A stretch of 62,437 bases of DNA from positions 1-62,437 of the forward strand of contig NZ_WVUG01000016.1 of the NCBI RefSeq assembly GCF_017614965.1, given 5' to 3'. The stretch is from Streptomyces griseorubiginosus (GTDB lineage: Bacteria; Actinomycetota; Actinomycetes; Streptomycetales; Streptomycetaceae). The notes under the pieces were generated by a model that ran no database searches, had not been told where the DNA came from, and saw nothing but the letters and a program-made list of their open reading frames with translations. Made by a program: the position numbers and the translations under genes. Within the stretch, counting starts at the first letter, position 1, and every line of letters begins with the position of its first letter. Of the stretch, positions 52,437 through 60,527 are shown one piece after another.

Positions 52437-53915
52437 ATGCCAGGGACGAAGCCCAAGTCCGCCACCCCGACCTGCGACCTGTTGATCGACGGACGCCGGG
52501 TCCCGGCCGAGACCGAGCGCTACATCGACACGACGGAGGCGCTGACGGGCAAGCCGATCGCCCGGGTCGCGGCCGCTTCCGTCGCCGACGCTCGCCGCGC
52601 GGTGGACGCCGCGGCTGCGGCACTTCCGGCGTGGTCGGCCCTGCCGCCGGCCCGACGCCGGGAGGTACTGGAGCGAGCGGCGGCGCTGCTCGAGGCGCGA
52701 GCAGAGGAAATCTCCACGGTCATGGGCGCCGAGATGGGGGCGACCCGGCCATGGGCCATGTTCAACGTCCACGTCGCCAAGGGCATGCTCACCGAGGCCG
52801 CGGCGCAGGCGTACTCCGCGATCGGTGAGGTGATCCCCTCTGACGTGCCGGGGCTGACAGCCCTCGGGATCCGGCAGCCGGCCGGGGTCGTCGTGGGAAT
52901 CGCCCCGTGGAACGCCCCGCTGATCCTCGGCGTGCGGGCGATCGCGATGCCGCTGGTGTACGGCAACACCGTGGTCCTCAAGGCGTCCGAGCAGACACCC
53001 TGTACCCACGCCGCGATCGTCGAAGTGCTGCACGAGGCGGGGGTGCCGGCCGGTGCCGTCAACCTGGTCACCAACGCGCCCGAGGATGCCGGTGAGATCG
53101 TCGAGGCCCTGGTCGCCCATCCCGGCACCGCCCGGGTGAACTTCACGGGGTCGACGCGGGTCGGCCGGATCATCGGCGAACTCGCCGGGCGCCACCTCAA
53201 GCGGGTCGTGCTGGAACTGGGCGGGAAGGCGCCACTGGTCGTACTGCCCGACGCCGACCTGGAGGCCGCCGCGGCGGCGGCCAGTTTCGGCGCGTTCATG
53301 AACCAGGGCGAGATCTGCATGTCGACCGAGCGGGTGATCGTCGACCGCTCGGTGGCCGCCGAGTTCAGCCAGGCCCTGGCCGATCGTGCCGCCAAGCTCG
53401 TCGTCGGACCGCCCGACGACCCGTCCTCCCAGATCGGTCCCGTCGTGCACGCGCAGGCCCGTGACCACGTGCTCGCGCTGATCGAGGACGCCCGGGCGCA
53501 CGGCGCACGCGTGCTGGCCGGCGGCGACGCGGACGGGCTCTTTGTCCAGCCGACCGTTCTCCGGGGCGTCACAGCTGAGATGCGGATCTACTCGGAGGAG
53601 TCGTTCGGGCCCGTCGTCTCCGTCATCGAATCGGACGGCATCGACGATGCCGTGGCCAAGGCGAACGACACCGAATACGGGTTGTCCGCCGCGGTGTTCG
53701 GCCGCGATGGCGGCGTCGCGCTGGACGTGGCGCGCCGCATCAGGTCGGGAATCTGCCACATCAACGGCGCCACGGTCCACGACGAGCCGCAGATGCCGTT
53801 CGGAGGCGTCGGTGCCAGCGGCTTCGGACGCTTCGGCTCCCGGGCGGCGCTGGAGGAGTTCACCGAACTGCGCTGGGTCACGATCCAGTCGGGGGAGCGG
53901 CACTACCCGATCTGA
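52437..53915 (+). CDS. aldehyde dehydrogenase (benzaldehyde/vanillin type)
   Basis: The 492-residue enzyme shows the complete ALDH pattern: cofactor segment around GIAPWNAPL, glutamate in LELGGKAPLVV and catalytic cysteine in NQGEICMSTERVI. The GEICMS form and overall length fit salicylaldehyde, benzaldehyde and vanillin dehydrogenases. It oxidises an aldehyde to a carboxylic acid with NAD(P)+, in the cytoplasm. It would take the product of the benzoylformate decarboxylase in the same island (inference). AAAGGAG precedes the ATG. Confidence 0.93.
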   Translation: MPGTKPKSATPTCDLLIDGRRVPAETERYIDTTEALTGKPIARVAAASVADARRAVDAAAAALPAWSALPPARRREVLERAAALLEARAEEISTVMGAEMGATRPWAMFNVHVAKGMLTEAAAQAYSAIGEVIPSDVPGLTALGIRQPAGVVVGIAPWNAPLILGVRAIAMPLVYGNTVVLKASEQTPCTHAAIVEVLHEAGVPAGAVNLVTNAPEDAGEIVEALVAHPGTARVNFTGSTRVGRIIGELAGRHLKRVVLELGGKAPLVVLPDADLEAAAAAASFGAFMNQGEICMSTERVIVDRSVAAEFSQALADRAAKLVVGPPDDPSSQIGPVVHAQARDHVLALIEDARAHGARVLAGGDADGLFVQPTVLRGVTAEMRIYSEESFGPVVSVIESDGIDDAVAKANDTEYGLSAAVFGRDGGVALDVARRIRSGICHINGATVHDEPQMPFGGVGASGFGRFGSRAALEEFTELRWVTIQSGERHYPI

Positions 53916-53936
53916 TCGACGTACCGGCACCGGTGT

Positions 53937-53965
53937 GGCTGTCGCAGGCCGACCCCGCGACAGCC
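53937..53965. terminator. hairpin between convergent genes
   Basis: GGCTGTCGC pairs exactly with GCGACAGCC (9 bp) around an 11-base loop, 21 bases after the aldehyde dehydrogenase stop and 73 bases from the end of the opposite amidohydrolase gene. Probable bidirectional terminator. Confidence 0.7.
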
Positions 53966-54038
53966 GGAGGTCTGCCTGCGCAGCGTGGGCCGGGACACGC
54001 TACGAGCGCGCCCCGACGGTCGTCGACGGCTCCGCGAT

Positions 54039-55058
54039 CTACCGCGCTCGTGTGCGGTCGTTCAGTCTGAGCAGTCGCTCGGCGTTGGCGTGGGCCAGCT
54101 TCTCCCGGTCCGGAACGCTGACCGGCAGTCGGTCGAGGAACTCCCGCGCCTGGTCGTTGCTGCTGTAGGGATAGTCGACCGAGAACAGGATGCGATCGAT
54201 ACCGACGGCATGGACCGCGGCGGCGAAGGAAGCGTGATCGAAGAGGCCGCTGGTGGTGATGCTGATGTTCTCGAAGAAGTACTCCTGCAACTGTCGGTCC
54301 AGGCCGCTGAGTCCGTTCAGCATGAAGCCGGCGCGCCAGATCATGGGCGGCAGCAGTTCGCCCATGTGACCGATGATGAGCTGCAGGCGGGGGAAGCGGT
54401 CGAACACCCCGCCGAGAATCAAGCGGAGCACGTGCAGGCCGGTGTCGACATGCCATCCCCACGCCGCGGCGGAAAGAGCGGTTTCGATGTCCTCGGAGAA
54501 TCCTGAGTAGCAGGCGTCGATCACCGGCTGGGGCGGCAGAGTCGGGTGGAGGTAGAGAGGGACGTCCAGGGCTTCGGCGGCTTCGAAGACCGGCCAGAAG
54601 AACTGGTCGTCCAGGTACCGTCCGTCTACGTGGCCGTTGATCATCGCCCCGACGAATCCGAGGCTGTTGACGGCACGCTCGAGTTCCTTGGCGGACGCGT
54701 CGGGATCGGGCACCGGGAGCGTGGCGAACCCCGCGAAGCGGTCCGGACGGGCGTCGATCGCCGCCGCCGCGATGTCATTCGCCTCGACGGCGAGCCGCCT
54801 GGCGAGACTCACCTCCAGGGTTTCCGGACCTGGCGTGGTGTGCGAGACGACCTGGATGTCGATGCCTGCGGCATCCATGGCCGCCAGCCGCTGATCGCCC
54901 AGGTCGAGAAGTTGTTGCAGGATGTTTCCGCGCAACGCCGGTTGGCGGAGGCGGCCGTCGCGCTGCCGCAGGAGAAGGCGCTTCAGCAGCGGATGACCGG
55001 CGTTCGCGTCGGTGAGCGCTTGGGTGGTGTAGTGCTCTTCAAGAGCGATGATCGTCAT
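54039..55058 (-). CDS. amidohydrolase-family decarboxylase (gamma-resorcylate decarboxylase-like)
   Basis: The 339-residue protein belongs to the ACMSD-like metal-dependent decarboxylases. It has the metal ligands E7 and H9 in ALEEHY, a histidine in LYLHPT, another in IIGHMGE and an aspartate in FSVDYP. The ExH form at the N-terminus is that of non-oxidative decarboxylases of hydroxybenzoates such as gamma-resorcylate. It would remove the carboxyl group of an aromatic acid, and could feed the flavin hydroxylase and hydroxyquinol-type dioxygenase at the right edge (inference). It stands alone, convergent to the aldehyde dehydrogenase. Confidence 0.88.
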   Translation of the reverse strand: MTIIALEEHYTTQALTDANAGHPLLKRLLLRQRDGRLRQPALRGNILQQLLDLGDQRLAAMDAAGIDIQVVSHTTPGPETLEVSLARRLAVEANDIAAAAIDARPDRFAGFATLPVPDPDASAKELERAVNSLGFVGAMINGHVDGRYLDDQFFWPVFEAAEALDVPLYLHPTLPPQPVIDACYSGFSEDIETALSAAAWGWHVDTGLHVLRLILGGVFDRFPRLQLIIGHMGELLPPMIWRAGFMLNGLSGLDRQLQEYFFENISITTSGLFDHASFAAAVHAVGIDRILFSVDYPYSSNDQAREFLDRLPVSVPDREKLAHANAERLLRLNDRTRAR

Positions 55059-55348
55059 GGTGTGGCCATGTCGTCGGCTGTGAGCCTCATGTGCCGTAGT
55101 CCTTCCTCATGGTCCGCGCGCAGTGACCGCGTGCGGTGATGAAGCAGCAACCGGCCCTGGCGGGTCGGGGCAACGTGTGGGGCCGGGCGGCACGCATGAC
55201 CGTAGCGCCGGGTCGCGCGGCACTGGAACGCTGCGAAGGTAGTAACCGTTCCCTACTTTCGGGCACCGATCAGCGCTCCGAGAGCGGCGAGTGGCCGGAG
55301 CCGGCGACGATGAACTACCGCCCCTCGGAGTCGCCGCGTTCTGGCTCG

Positions 55349-55645
55349 GGCGGCGACCCGGACGACCCCGCGTACCGGGAACCGCTGATCCGCTGGTTCC
55401 AGTACGGCAGGTTCAGCCCGATCATGCGGCTGCACGGCGACCGGGAGCCGAACGAGCCCTTCTCCGCGTCGATGAACGGCGGCCCCAACGAAGTGTGTGG
55501 TCTCCGGCGAGGGCTCCTGCCTCGGGTACCGGCGTCACTGTTTACCTCCGCGTCGGGACCCGCCGGCAGGAGTCGGCTATCGGCACCGCTCTCGATGTCG
55601 CCGCCCGCTGGAGCGCATACCGGTCTTGCTACGTGCCGTCGGTGA
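55349..55645 (+). pseudogene. GH31 alpha-glycosidase (alpha-xylosidase-like) fragment
   Basis: One frame (55349-55501) encodes GGDPDDPAYREPLIRWFQYG and then FSPIMRLHGDREP, matching the catalytic-barrel end of GH31 alpha-xylosidases/glucosidases, up to GGPNEV. After a break, another frame near 55600 encodes PLERIPVLLRAVG, matching the C-terminal beta-domain of the same enzymes. The rest of the 600-700-residue enzyme is missing, so this is a remnant. Between 55059 and 55348 no gene is visible. The right end overlaps the C-terminus of the GntR gene. Confidence 0.8.
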
Positions 55646-56405
55646 CCATGGTCCCAGGCTGCGCTGCCCCATGCCGCGCGGGCCGTGTGGTCGACTGCGG
55701 CAATGGGACGATCTCCGTGGCGGTGACCGACGGCCAGCGCGCCAGTACGTGAAGGACCCGGTTGTGTGACTGATGAATGTAGTCACGGGTGAGCTCGGCG
55801 GCCCTCTCGCCGTCGCGGCGGCTGAGCGCCTCGCTCCAGCCCGTCATGTACTCGGACGAGAAGGAGAAGATCAGCACCGAGTCATTGAGCAGTGACAACA
55901 CCCGTCGCAGCTCGGCGGCCACCTGACGCCACGCACTGGTGATGTAGGGGTTGTCCGTCGCGTCGGCCAGTGCCGCGAACGTGTCCTCCGAGAGGTCGAG
56001 CCATCGTTGGGTCAACTCGCTGCTGGACAAGCCACTGGATTCCAGTTCCCTGAACCGTTTGTGTCCGGTGACCGCGCGGTCGATCTGCTCCGGTGCCCCC
56101 CGGTTGACGCCGCGGCGCACCGCCTCCGGGCCGAGGAGCTCCCAGAAGTTGAACAGGTCGTCGACTCCCTTGAGGGTCATCGGCTTGACCTGGTAGCCCC
56201 GGCGCGGCTGCGTGTGGACCAGCCCTTCATGGTCGAGCCTCGTCAGCGCCTCGCGCACGGCGGAGATGCCCAGTTTGGTGTCAGCCGCGATTCGGCGCTC
56301 GCTGATCCGCTGTCCCGGGTGGAGACGACACGAAAGGATGTCCTCGCGGAGGCGTTGGTAGGCGATCTCACGCAAGGGGATCGCCTCGGGTTCGTGAACA
56401 GTCAC
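55629..56405 (-). CDS. GntR-family regulator (FCD subgroup)
   Basis: A 258-residue GntR regulator, paralogous to those at 39929 and 40769 (recognition segment DTKLGISAVREALTRLD, then the shared KPMTLKGVDDLFNFW). The FCD domain ends around residue 230 at ARWPSVTATEI, as in the paralogue. The last 28 residues (through TMVTDGT) have no counterpart and run into the GH31 remnant, so the original stop was probably lost. It is divergent from a flavin reductase, with a TGATACATCA element between. Confidence 0.9.
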   Translation of the reverse strand: MTVHEPEAIPLREIAYQRLREDILSCRLHPGQRISERRIAADTKLGISAVREALTRLDHEGLVHTQPRRGYQVKPMTLKGVDDLFNFWELLGPEAVRRGVNRGAPEQIDRAVTGHKRFRELESSGLSSSELTQRWLDLSEDTFAALADATDNPYITSAWRQVAAELRRVLSLLNDSVLIFSFSSEYMTGWSEALSRRDGERAAELTRDYIHQSHNRVLHVLARWPSVTATEIVPLPQSTTRPARHGAAQPGTMVTDGT

Positions 56406-56568
56406 GATGTGTCACCCCCACCTGTCGGTAACGGCCCTCCGCTGTACGCCTTCTTCGAGCCTACTATCCCTCATGGGTTCGGTACTACGTCAATGAGGCA
56501 TGTCTGCCATGTCAGCTGCTGAACTATCGTGATGACCATTCCCGTCTGAAGTGTCACGAGCTATATTC

Positions 56569-56578
56569 TGATACATCA
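56569..56578. promoter_or_regulatory. TGATACATCA element before the flavin reductase
   Basis: TGATACATCA lies 18 bases before the ATG at 56597, in the gap between the GntR gene at 55629 and the flavin reductase. It has the same TGRYAYATCA form as the sites at 48619, 48641 and 40678. Confidence 0.6.
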
Positions 56579-56596
56579 AAGTGGGAGGGTCGTTCA

Positions 56597-57124
56597 ATGG
56601 CGGAAGCAGGGAGTGGACGTATGACCACGCCTACCGCGGACTCGCTCCAGAGCGCGTTCCGCGAGACCATGGCGGTCGTGTGCACGCCGGTCGCGGTGGT
56701 CACCACCCGCTGGCAGGGCCTGCCGTACGGCACCACGGTGAGCGCCTTCACCTCGCTGTCCATGGAGCCGCCCATGGTGCTGGTCTCGCTCGACCGGCGT
56801 TCGCAGTTGCTGACCGCCCTTCGTGCCAGCGGAACGTTCGGAGTGAACATCCTCGGCAGTGCACAGGCCGCTGTCGCGGCGCACTTCGCGCGGAAGGGTG
56901 GAACGGGGAAGTTCGCCGACGTCGCGTGGCTCGACGACTCCGGCCTGCCGCGCCTTCCCGATGTCACCGGGTTCGTCAACTGCCGGGTGGCGAGCCTGGT
57001 CGACGGCGGCGACCATCTCGTGGTGCTCGGCGAGGTCATGGCTGCGGACAGCACCGCCAGTCCGCCCTTGACGTATCACAACCGAGAGTTCGGAACGCAT
57101 GTGGGGTTCGAGCGGGGCTCGTGA
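56597..57124 (+). CDS. flavin reductase domain protein
   Basis: The 175-residue protein is a flavin-reductase-like protein. It has the typical sequence FRETMAVVCTPVAVVTTRWQ, the FGVNILGSAQ segment and a C-terminal part ending HNREFGTH. The GGGAGGG site before the ATG supports the start at 56597, though an ATG at 56621 also fits. It is a paralogue of the protein at 51800 and may serve another monooxygenase, for example one of those lost nearby (a P450 remnant is at 57824). It is divergent from a GntR gene. Confidence 0.88.
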   Translation: MAEAGSGRMTTPTADSLQSAFRETMAVVCTPVAVVTTRWQGLPYGTTVSAFTSLSMEPPMVLVSLDRRSQLLTALRASGTFGVNILGSAQAAVAAHFARKGGTGKFADVAWLDDSGLPRLPDVTGFVNCRVASLVDGGDHLVVLGEVMAADSTASPPLTYHNREFGTHVGFERGS

Positions 57125-57141
57125 GAGCGCGCGCCGGCCAC

Positions 57142-57174
57142 CGGCGGCGACGGCCCGCTGAGCCGTCGCCGCCG
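57142..57174. terminator. strong hairpin between convergent genes
   Basis: CGGCGGCGACGGC pairs with its exact complement (13 bp) around a 7-base loop, 17 bases after the flavin reductase stop. It also lies downstream of the leftward PEBP gene, and so is a bidirectional terminator. Confidence 0.85.
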
Positions 57175-57246
57175 ACCGCCCCGAGCCGCATCGGCGCGAG
57201 GCGTTCGGTCAGCCGGCGTGGCTGTTCATCAGGATGGCACTGTCCG

Positions 57247-57777
57247 TCATCCCTGTGACGGTGCCGCGAACCGCCCGGTGATCTCCGCCCGTGCGAGCGT
57301 GTGCATCCAGAGGTTGAATCCCAGGTACGCGGGGGTGGCGTTCCGGTTCAGGTCGAGCTTCTCCACATCGACCGCGTGGACGGCGATGTGGTACACGTGC
57401 TCGCCGGTGCCGGGGGGCGGCGCGGCGCCCACATAGCGCTTCAGCCCGGAGTCGCCCGCCAGTTGCCAGGCCCCTTCCGGCAGCCCCGAGCCGGAGTCGT
57501 CGCCCGCCCCCGTCGGGAGTTCCGTCACCGATACCGGGATGTCGGCGAGAGCCCAGTGCCAGAACCCGCTCGTCGTCGGCGCGTACGGGTCGTACACGGT
57601 GACGGCGAAGCTCTTGGTCTCCGCGGGGAAACCCGACCAGCTCAGGTGCGGGGAGACATCCGCGCCTCCGATCCGGCTGCTGATCTGTGCCACCGGAAGA
57701 ACCGCGCCGTCCTGCAGGTCGTTGCTCTTCAGCGTGAACGCCGGGACCTTTCCCAGTTTGTCGTAGGGAGATTCCAT
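57247..57777 (-). CDS. YbhB/YbcL family PEBP protein
   Basis: A 176-residue protein of the phosphatidylethanolamine-binding (Raf-kinase-inhibitor-like) family. It has the motifs [15 protein letters not shown] and the final [16 protein letters not shown] segment. No signal peptide is present. The bacterial members have no established role. It lies downstream of a decayed P450 in the same direction and may have been part of one operon with it. Confidence 0.9.
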   Translation of the reverse strand: MESPYDKLGKVPAFTLKSNDLQDGAVLPVAQISSRIGGADVSPHLSWSGFPAETKSFAVTVYDPYAPTTSGFWHWALADIPVSVTELPTGAGDDSGSGLPEGAWQLAGDSGLKRYVGAAPPPGTGEHVYHIAVHAVDVEKLDLNRNATPAYLGFNLWMHTLARAEITGRFAAPSQG

Positions 57778-57823
57778 TGGCTGTGCCTTTCGTATGTGGG
57801 GTTTCGATCAGAACGTGACTGTG

Positions 57824-58066
57824 CTTGCGACAGCTCCGTGAAGGCGGTCCACAGTTCGAGCTGTGCGAGCCGGGCGCCGATCGAACTCGCGGGCTGTTCG
57901 TAGACGTCGGGATCGCGGTTCGCGGCGGCGTAGCACAAACGCACGGTCGCGTCGGCCGGTATCTCCGCGTCGCCGGCGCTCACAGCATCGGCAGGGGCAT
58001 GGCGAGGTCCGCCATGAGGTCGCTCGGCCAGGCCTGTCCGGTTTCTCCGCCCGGTCGTGGGGCCAT
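57824..58066 (-). pseudogene. cytochrome P450 reduced to fragments
   Basis: Behind a strong GGAGGAGACC ribosome site, an ATG at 58066 opens a 28-codon frame ending in DLMADLAMPLPML, which matches the helix of P450s that precedes the I helix. It stops at 57980. Further on, another frame has EIPADATVRLCYAAANRDPD, the typical P450 segment before the heme loop, joined directly to GARLAQLELWTAF, the segment after it. The heme-cysteine loop itself is deleted and the ExxR segment is not seen. So three islands of one P450 remain, and no functional enzyme. Confidence 0.8.
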
Positions 58067-58170
58067 GGTCTCCTCCGGTGTCGTCCGCAGGATCCTGGAT
58101 CGAGGGAGAACGCGAAAGATCGTCAGGTTGTGGCGATGACAGTCGCCCAAGGACACCCGTAAGGCCGGGA

Positions 58171-58207
58171 GGGCCGCCCCTCACGGCGTCACCGCGAGGG
58201 GCGGCCC
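58171..58207. terminator. strong hairpin after the SDR
   Basis: GGGCCGCCCCTC pairs with its exact complement (12 bp) around a 13-base loop, 37 bases beyond the stop of the leftward SDR at 58244. It separates the SDR from the P450 remnant. Confidence 0.8.
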
Positions 58208-58243
58208 CGATGACCGGTGGACCGGCGTGTGTGCGCCGCGGAA

Positions 58244-59203
58244 CTACGCCCTCTCGGCGGCTTCGAGGGCGGCCAGCACTTCCTGCGACGGCGACAGTGC
58301 CTTCTCCACGCCGATCACCGCCTGCTCCGTCACCTCCTGCTGCAGAGGGACGTCCGCAAGCGCCGCCTGCAGGGCTTCCGGGGTCCAGCGCTGCTCGGCG
58401 TTGTTGAGGTGACGGCTGACGGTCCAGCCGTCGAACACGGTGAGATCGTCGCCGACGATGCCGAAGGTCCGGCCGGTGAAGCGGCAGAGCGGCGAGGCGA
58501 GATACGGGACGATCGCCGCAACGTTCTCCGGGTCCATACGGTCGAAGCCCTGCTCGACCGGCTTCATGAGATCGGGGGCCACGGTCTCGCTGATGCGCGA
58601 CCGGGCGACCGGCGCGAGCGCGTTGGCACGGACGCCGAGCTCGGCCAGTTCGATCGCCAGGGCGATGGTCAGCGCGGCGACCCCGGCCTTGGTGGCGACA
58701 TACATGGGGTTGCCGGACACGGGGCTGAGCCCGACGCCGGACGAGGTGTTGATGATCCGGCGGTCCGGTTCCGGTCCCTGCTTGCGCCAATGGGCGGCTG
58801 CCCAGTGGCACAGGGCGGCGGTGCCGGTGAGGTTGACCGCGACGGTTCGCTCCCAGTCGCGCCGTGAGATGGCGTCGATGGTTCCGAAACGCGATATGCC
58901 GGCGTTGTTGACGACGATGTCGAGTCGTCCGAACGCCTCCAACGCCGTTCGTACCAGCGCGCCGGCGCCGTCCCAGTCGGAGATGTCGGTGGTGTCGGCC
59001 ACGGCGCGGCCGCCGGCGGCGACAATGGCCTGCGCGACCTCCTCCGCCGGGCCGCTGTTCGAATCGCCGTCGCCACTGAACTCCGCACCGGGATCGTTGA
59101 CGACCACGGCCGCGCCTTCGGCGGCCAGCGCCAAGGCGTGCGCTCTGCCGATACCGCGGCCGGAGCCCGTGACGATCGCGACCTTGCCTTTGAGGATGGC
59201 CAA
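58244..59203 (-). CDS. SDR family oxidoreductase (long form)
   Basis: The 319-residue protein is a classical SDR with TGSGRGIGRA near residue 12, NNAG, and the YVATK motif. It has an insertion after strand 2 (NDPGAEFSGDGDSNSG) of the kind found in peroxisomal-type 3-hydroxyacyl-CoA dehydrogenases, and a C-terminal extension of about 60 residues. The best start is a TTG at 59203 with AGAGG close by; an ATG at 59335 would add 44 arginine-rich residues and is unlikely. Its place beside aromatic-degradation genes suggests a cyclic alcohol or acyl-CoA substrate (inference). Confidence 0.88.
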   Translation of the reverse strand: MAILKGKVAIVTGSGRGIGRAHALALAAEGAAVVVNDPGAEFSGDGDSNSGPAEEVAQAIVAAGGRAVADTTDISDWDGAGALVRTALEAFGRLDIVVNNAGISRFGTIDAISRRDWERTVAVNLTGTAALCHWAAAHWRKQGPEPDRRIINTSSGVGLSPVSGNPMYVATKAGVAALTIALAIELAELGVRANALAPVARSRISETVAPDLMKPVEQGFDRMDPENVAAIVPYLASPLCRFTGRTFGIVGDDLTVFDGWTVSRHLNNAEQRWTPEALQAALADVPLQQEVTEQAVIGVEKALSPSQEVLAALEAAERA

Positions 59204-59583
59204 TTGCCTCTCACTTTCCTTCTCGTCGGCGGAACGTGGCAGTCGCTTCCGCCGCCACCTTCTCCGCCCGCCTCCGGGGCGAACGGCCGCTCGGAGCCAG
59301 GGGGCCGAATGTCCGGTCAGAGCGAGAGCGTGCACCGCTCAGTGCGCTCGAGCGGGCGACGGTGCGGGCGTCCGGACCGGTCGAGGGCAGTCGTGGTGCG
59401 GTCCCTGGCTGCTCTCTGAAGTCTGGGATATCAAATGGTACCGCCTGATGCTTCAGGCTGGTGGAACCAAGAAACATCCGTGAAAAGAGTTTGTCAAGAG
59501 CTGCTCTCCCAGCGCTGTGCACCCTCCGCGAGCTCCGGAGGTCGTCTCACCACTCAGGGCACCCTCAGCGCCCTGACAGGTTG
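59204..59583. other. non-coding stretch between the SDR and IclR genes
   Basis: No gene is recognised. A CCTGATGCTTCAGG inverted repeat is at 59444-59457, and TGGGATATCA (59424-59433), weakly similar to the TGRYAYATCA family, lies beside it. It probably holds the promoter of the SDR gene. Confidence 0.45.
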
Positions 59584-60390
59584 TCACCCAGTGGCACCCG
59601 GGCCGGAACAAGCACCCTGCTCGATGCGCGCCGAGGGGCGCCAGCCAAGCCTGCGGGACACGGCCAGGCCGGAGGCGATGACGGCCGGCCGTACCGTCCG
59701 CAGGTCGACCGAGCCGGCACCCACCACGACCGACAGAGCCGCGACGACCTTGCCCTCGTCATCGAGGACACGGGTGGCCACGGAGTCGGCGCCGAGTGTC
59801 GCCTCCTGCAGGACGACGGCGACGCCGGTCTCGCGGCACTCGTCGAGCTGTTCCCGCAGCCGAACGGGGTCGGTGACGGTCCGTTCGGTGTACGCGGGCA
59901 GACCCTGTGCGAGGACCTGCTCGATCAGCTCGGAGCCGGCGTGGGCGAGCAGTACCTTGCCCACCCCGGAGCAGTGCAGCGGCAGCCGTCCGCCGGGCTG
60001 CGACATGACGTCCACTGCGCGGCCGGACGACAGCCGCTCGACGAGCACCGCCTCGGTGCCCTCCAGCACCGCGAGCTGCACGTGCTGGCGCAGCGCGGTG
60101 TGCAGGTCGTCCATGAACGGCAGCGCGACGGTCCGCAGGGGAAGACTCAGCAGTGCCAGTGTGCCCAGCTGCCACAGCCGGATGCCCACGGTGAACGAGC
60201 CGTCCGATGCCCGCTCCAGCGCACCCGCCTCGACGAGTTCCATCGCCAGCCGGCGCACCGTCGCATGGGGCAGTCCGGTGTCCCTGGTCAGCTCGGCCAG
60301 GGTGAGGCGCGACCGGCCGGCCCGGAACGCGAAGAGCACATCGAGCAGCCGCGAACTCACACTGCGACCGGGCTCACTCGTGCGCGGCAT
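59584..60390 (-). CDS. IclR-family regulator
   Basis: A 268-residue IclR regulator, clearly paralogous to the one at 26720 (shared RLPLHCSGVGKVLLAHAG and HVQLAVLEG). Winged helix at about residues 10-75 and the effector domain after it. The ATG at 60390 begins where the family begins. It is divergent from a flavin hydroxylase at 60528, as in module A, and the perfect palindrome at 60429 lies in between. The likely effector is a substrate of the hydroxylase or the ring-cleavage dioxygenase. Confidence 0.95.
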   Translation of the reverse strand: MPRTSEPGRSVSSRLLDVLFAFRAGRSRLTLAELTRDTGLPHATVRRLAMELVEAGALERASDGSFTVGIRLWQLGTLALLSLPLRTVALPFMDDLHTALRQHVQLAVLEGTEAVLVERLSSGRAVDVMSQPGGRLPLHCSGVGKVLLAHAGSELIEQVLAQGLPAYTERTVTDPVRLREQLDECRETGVAVVLQEATLGADSVATRVLDDEGKVVAALSVVVGAGSVDLRTVRPAVIASGLAVSRRLGWRPSARIEQGACSGPGATG

Positions 60391-60428
60391 CAGTCCCCCA
60401 CACCGACATGGGGCCGCCGAAGGTTTAT

Positions 60429-60443
60429 GTCCATTGAATGGAC
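60429..60443. promoter_or_regulatory. IclR operator (perfect palindrome)
   Basis: GTCCATTGAATGGAC has exact GTCCATT/AATGGAC arms around a single base. It lies 39 bases before the IclR start and 85 bases before the hydroxylase start. It differs from the module A sites in the outer bases, which may prevent cross-talk between the two IclR proteins. Confidence 0.82.
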
Positions 60444-60527
60444 GATAGCCCTTCCGGCCTGGGCGGGATGTCGGCAAGGATCCGGACGTCAGCAGGGCGC
60501 TCGCCCTCGGACCAGAGGAGTGGATCC

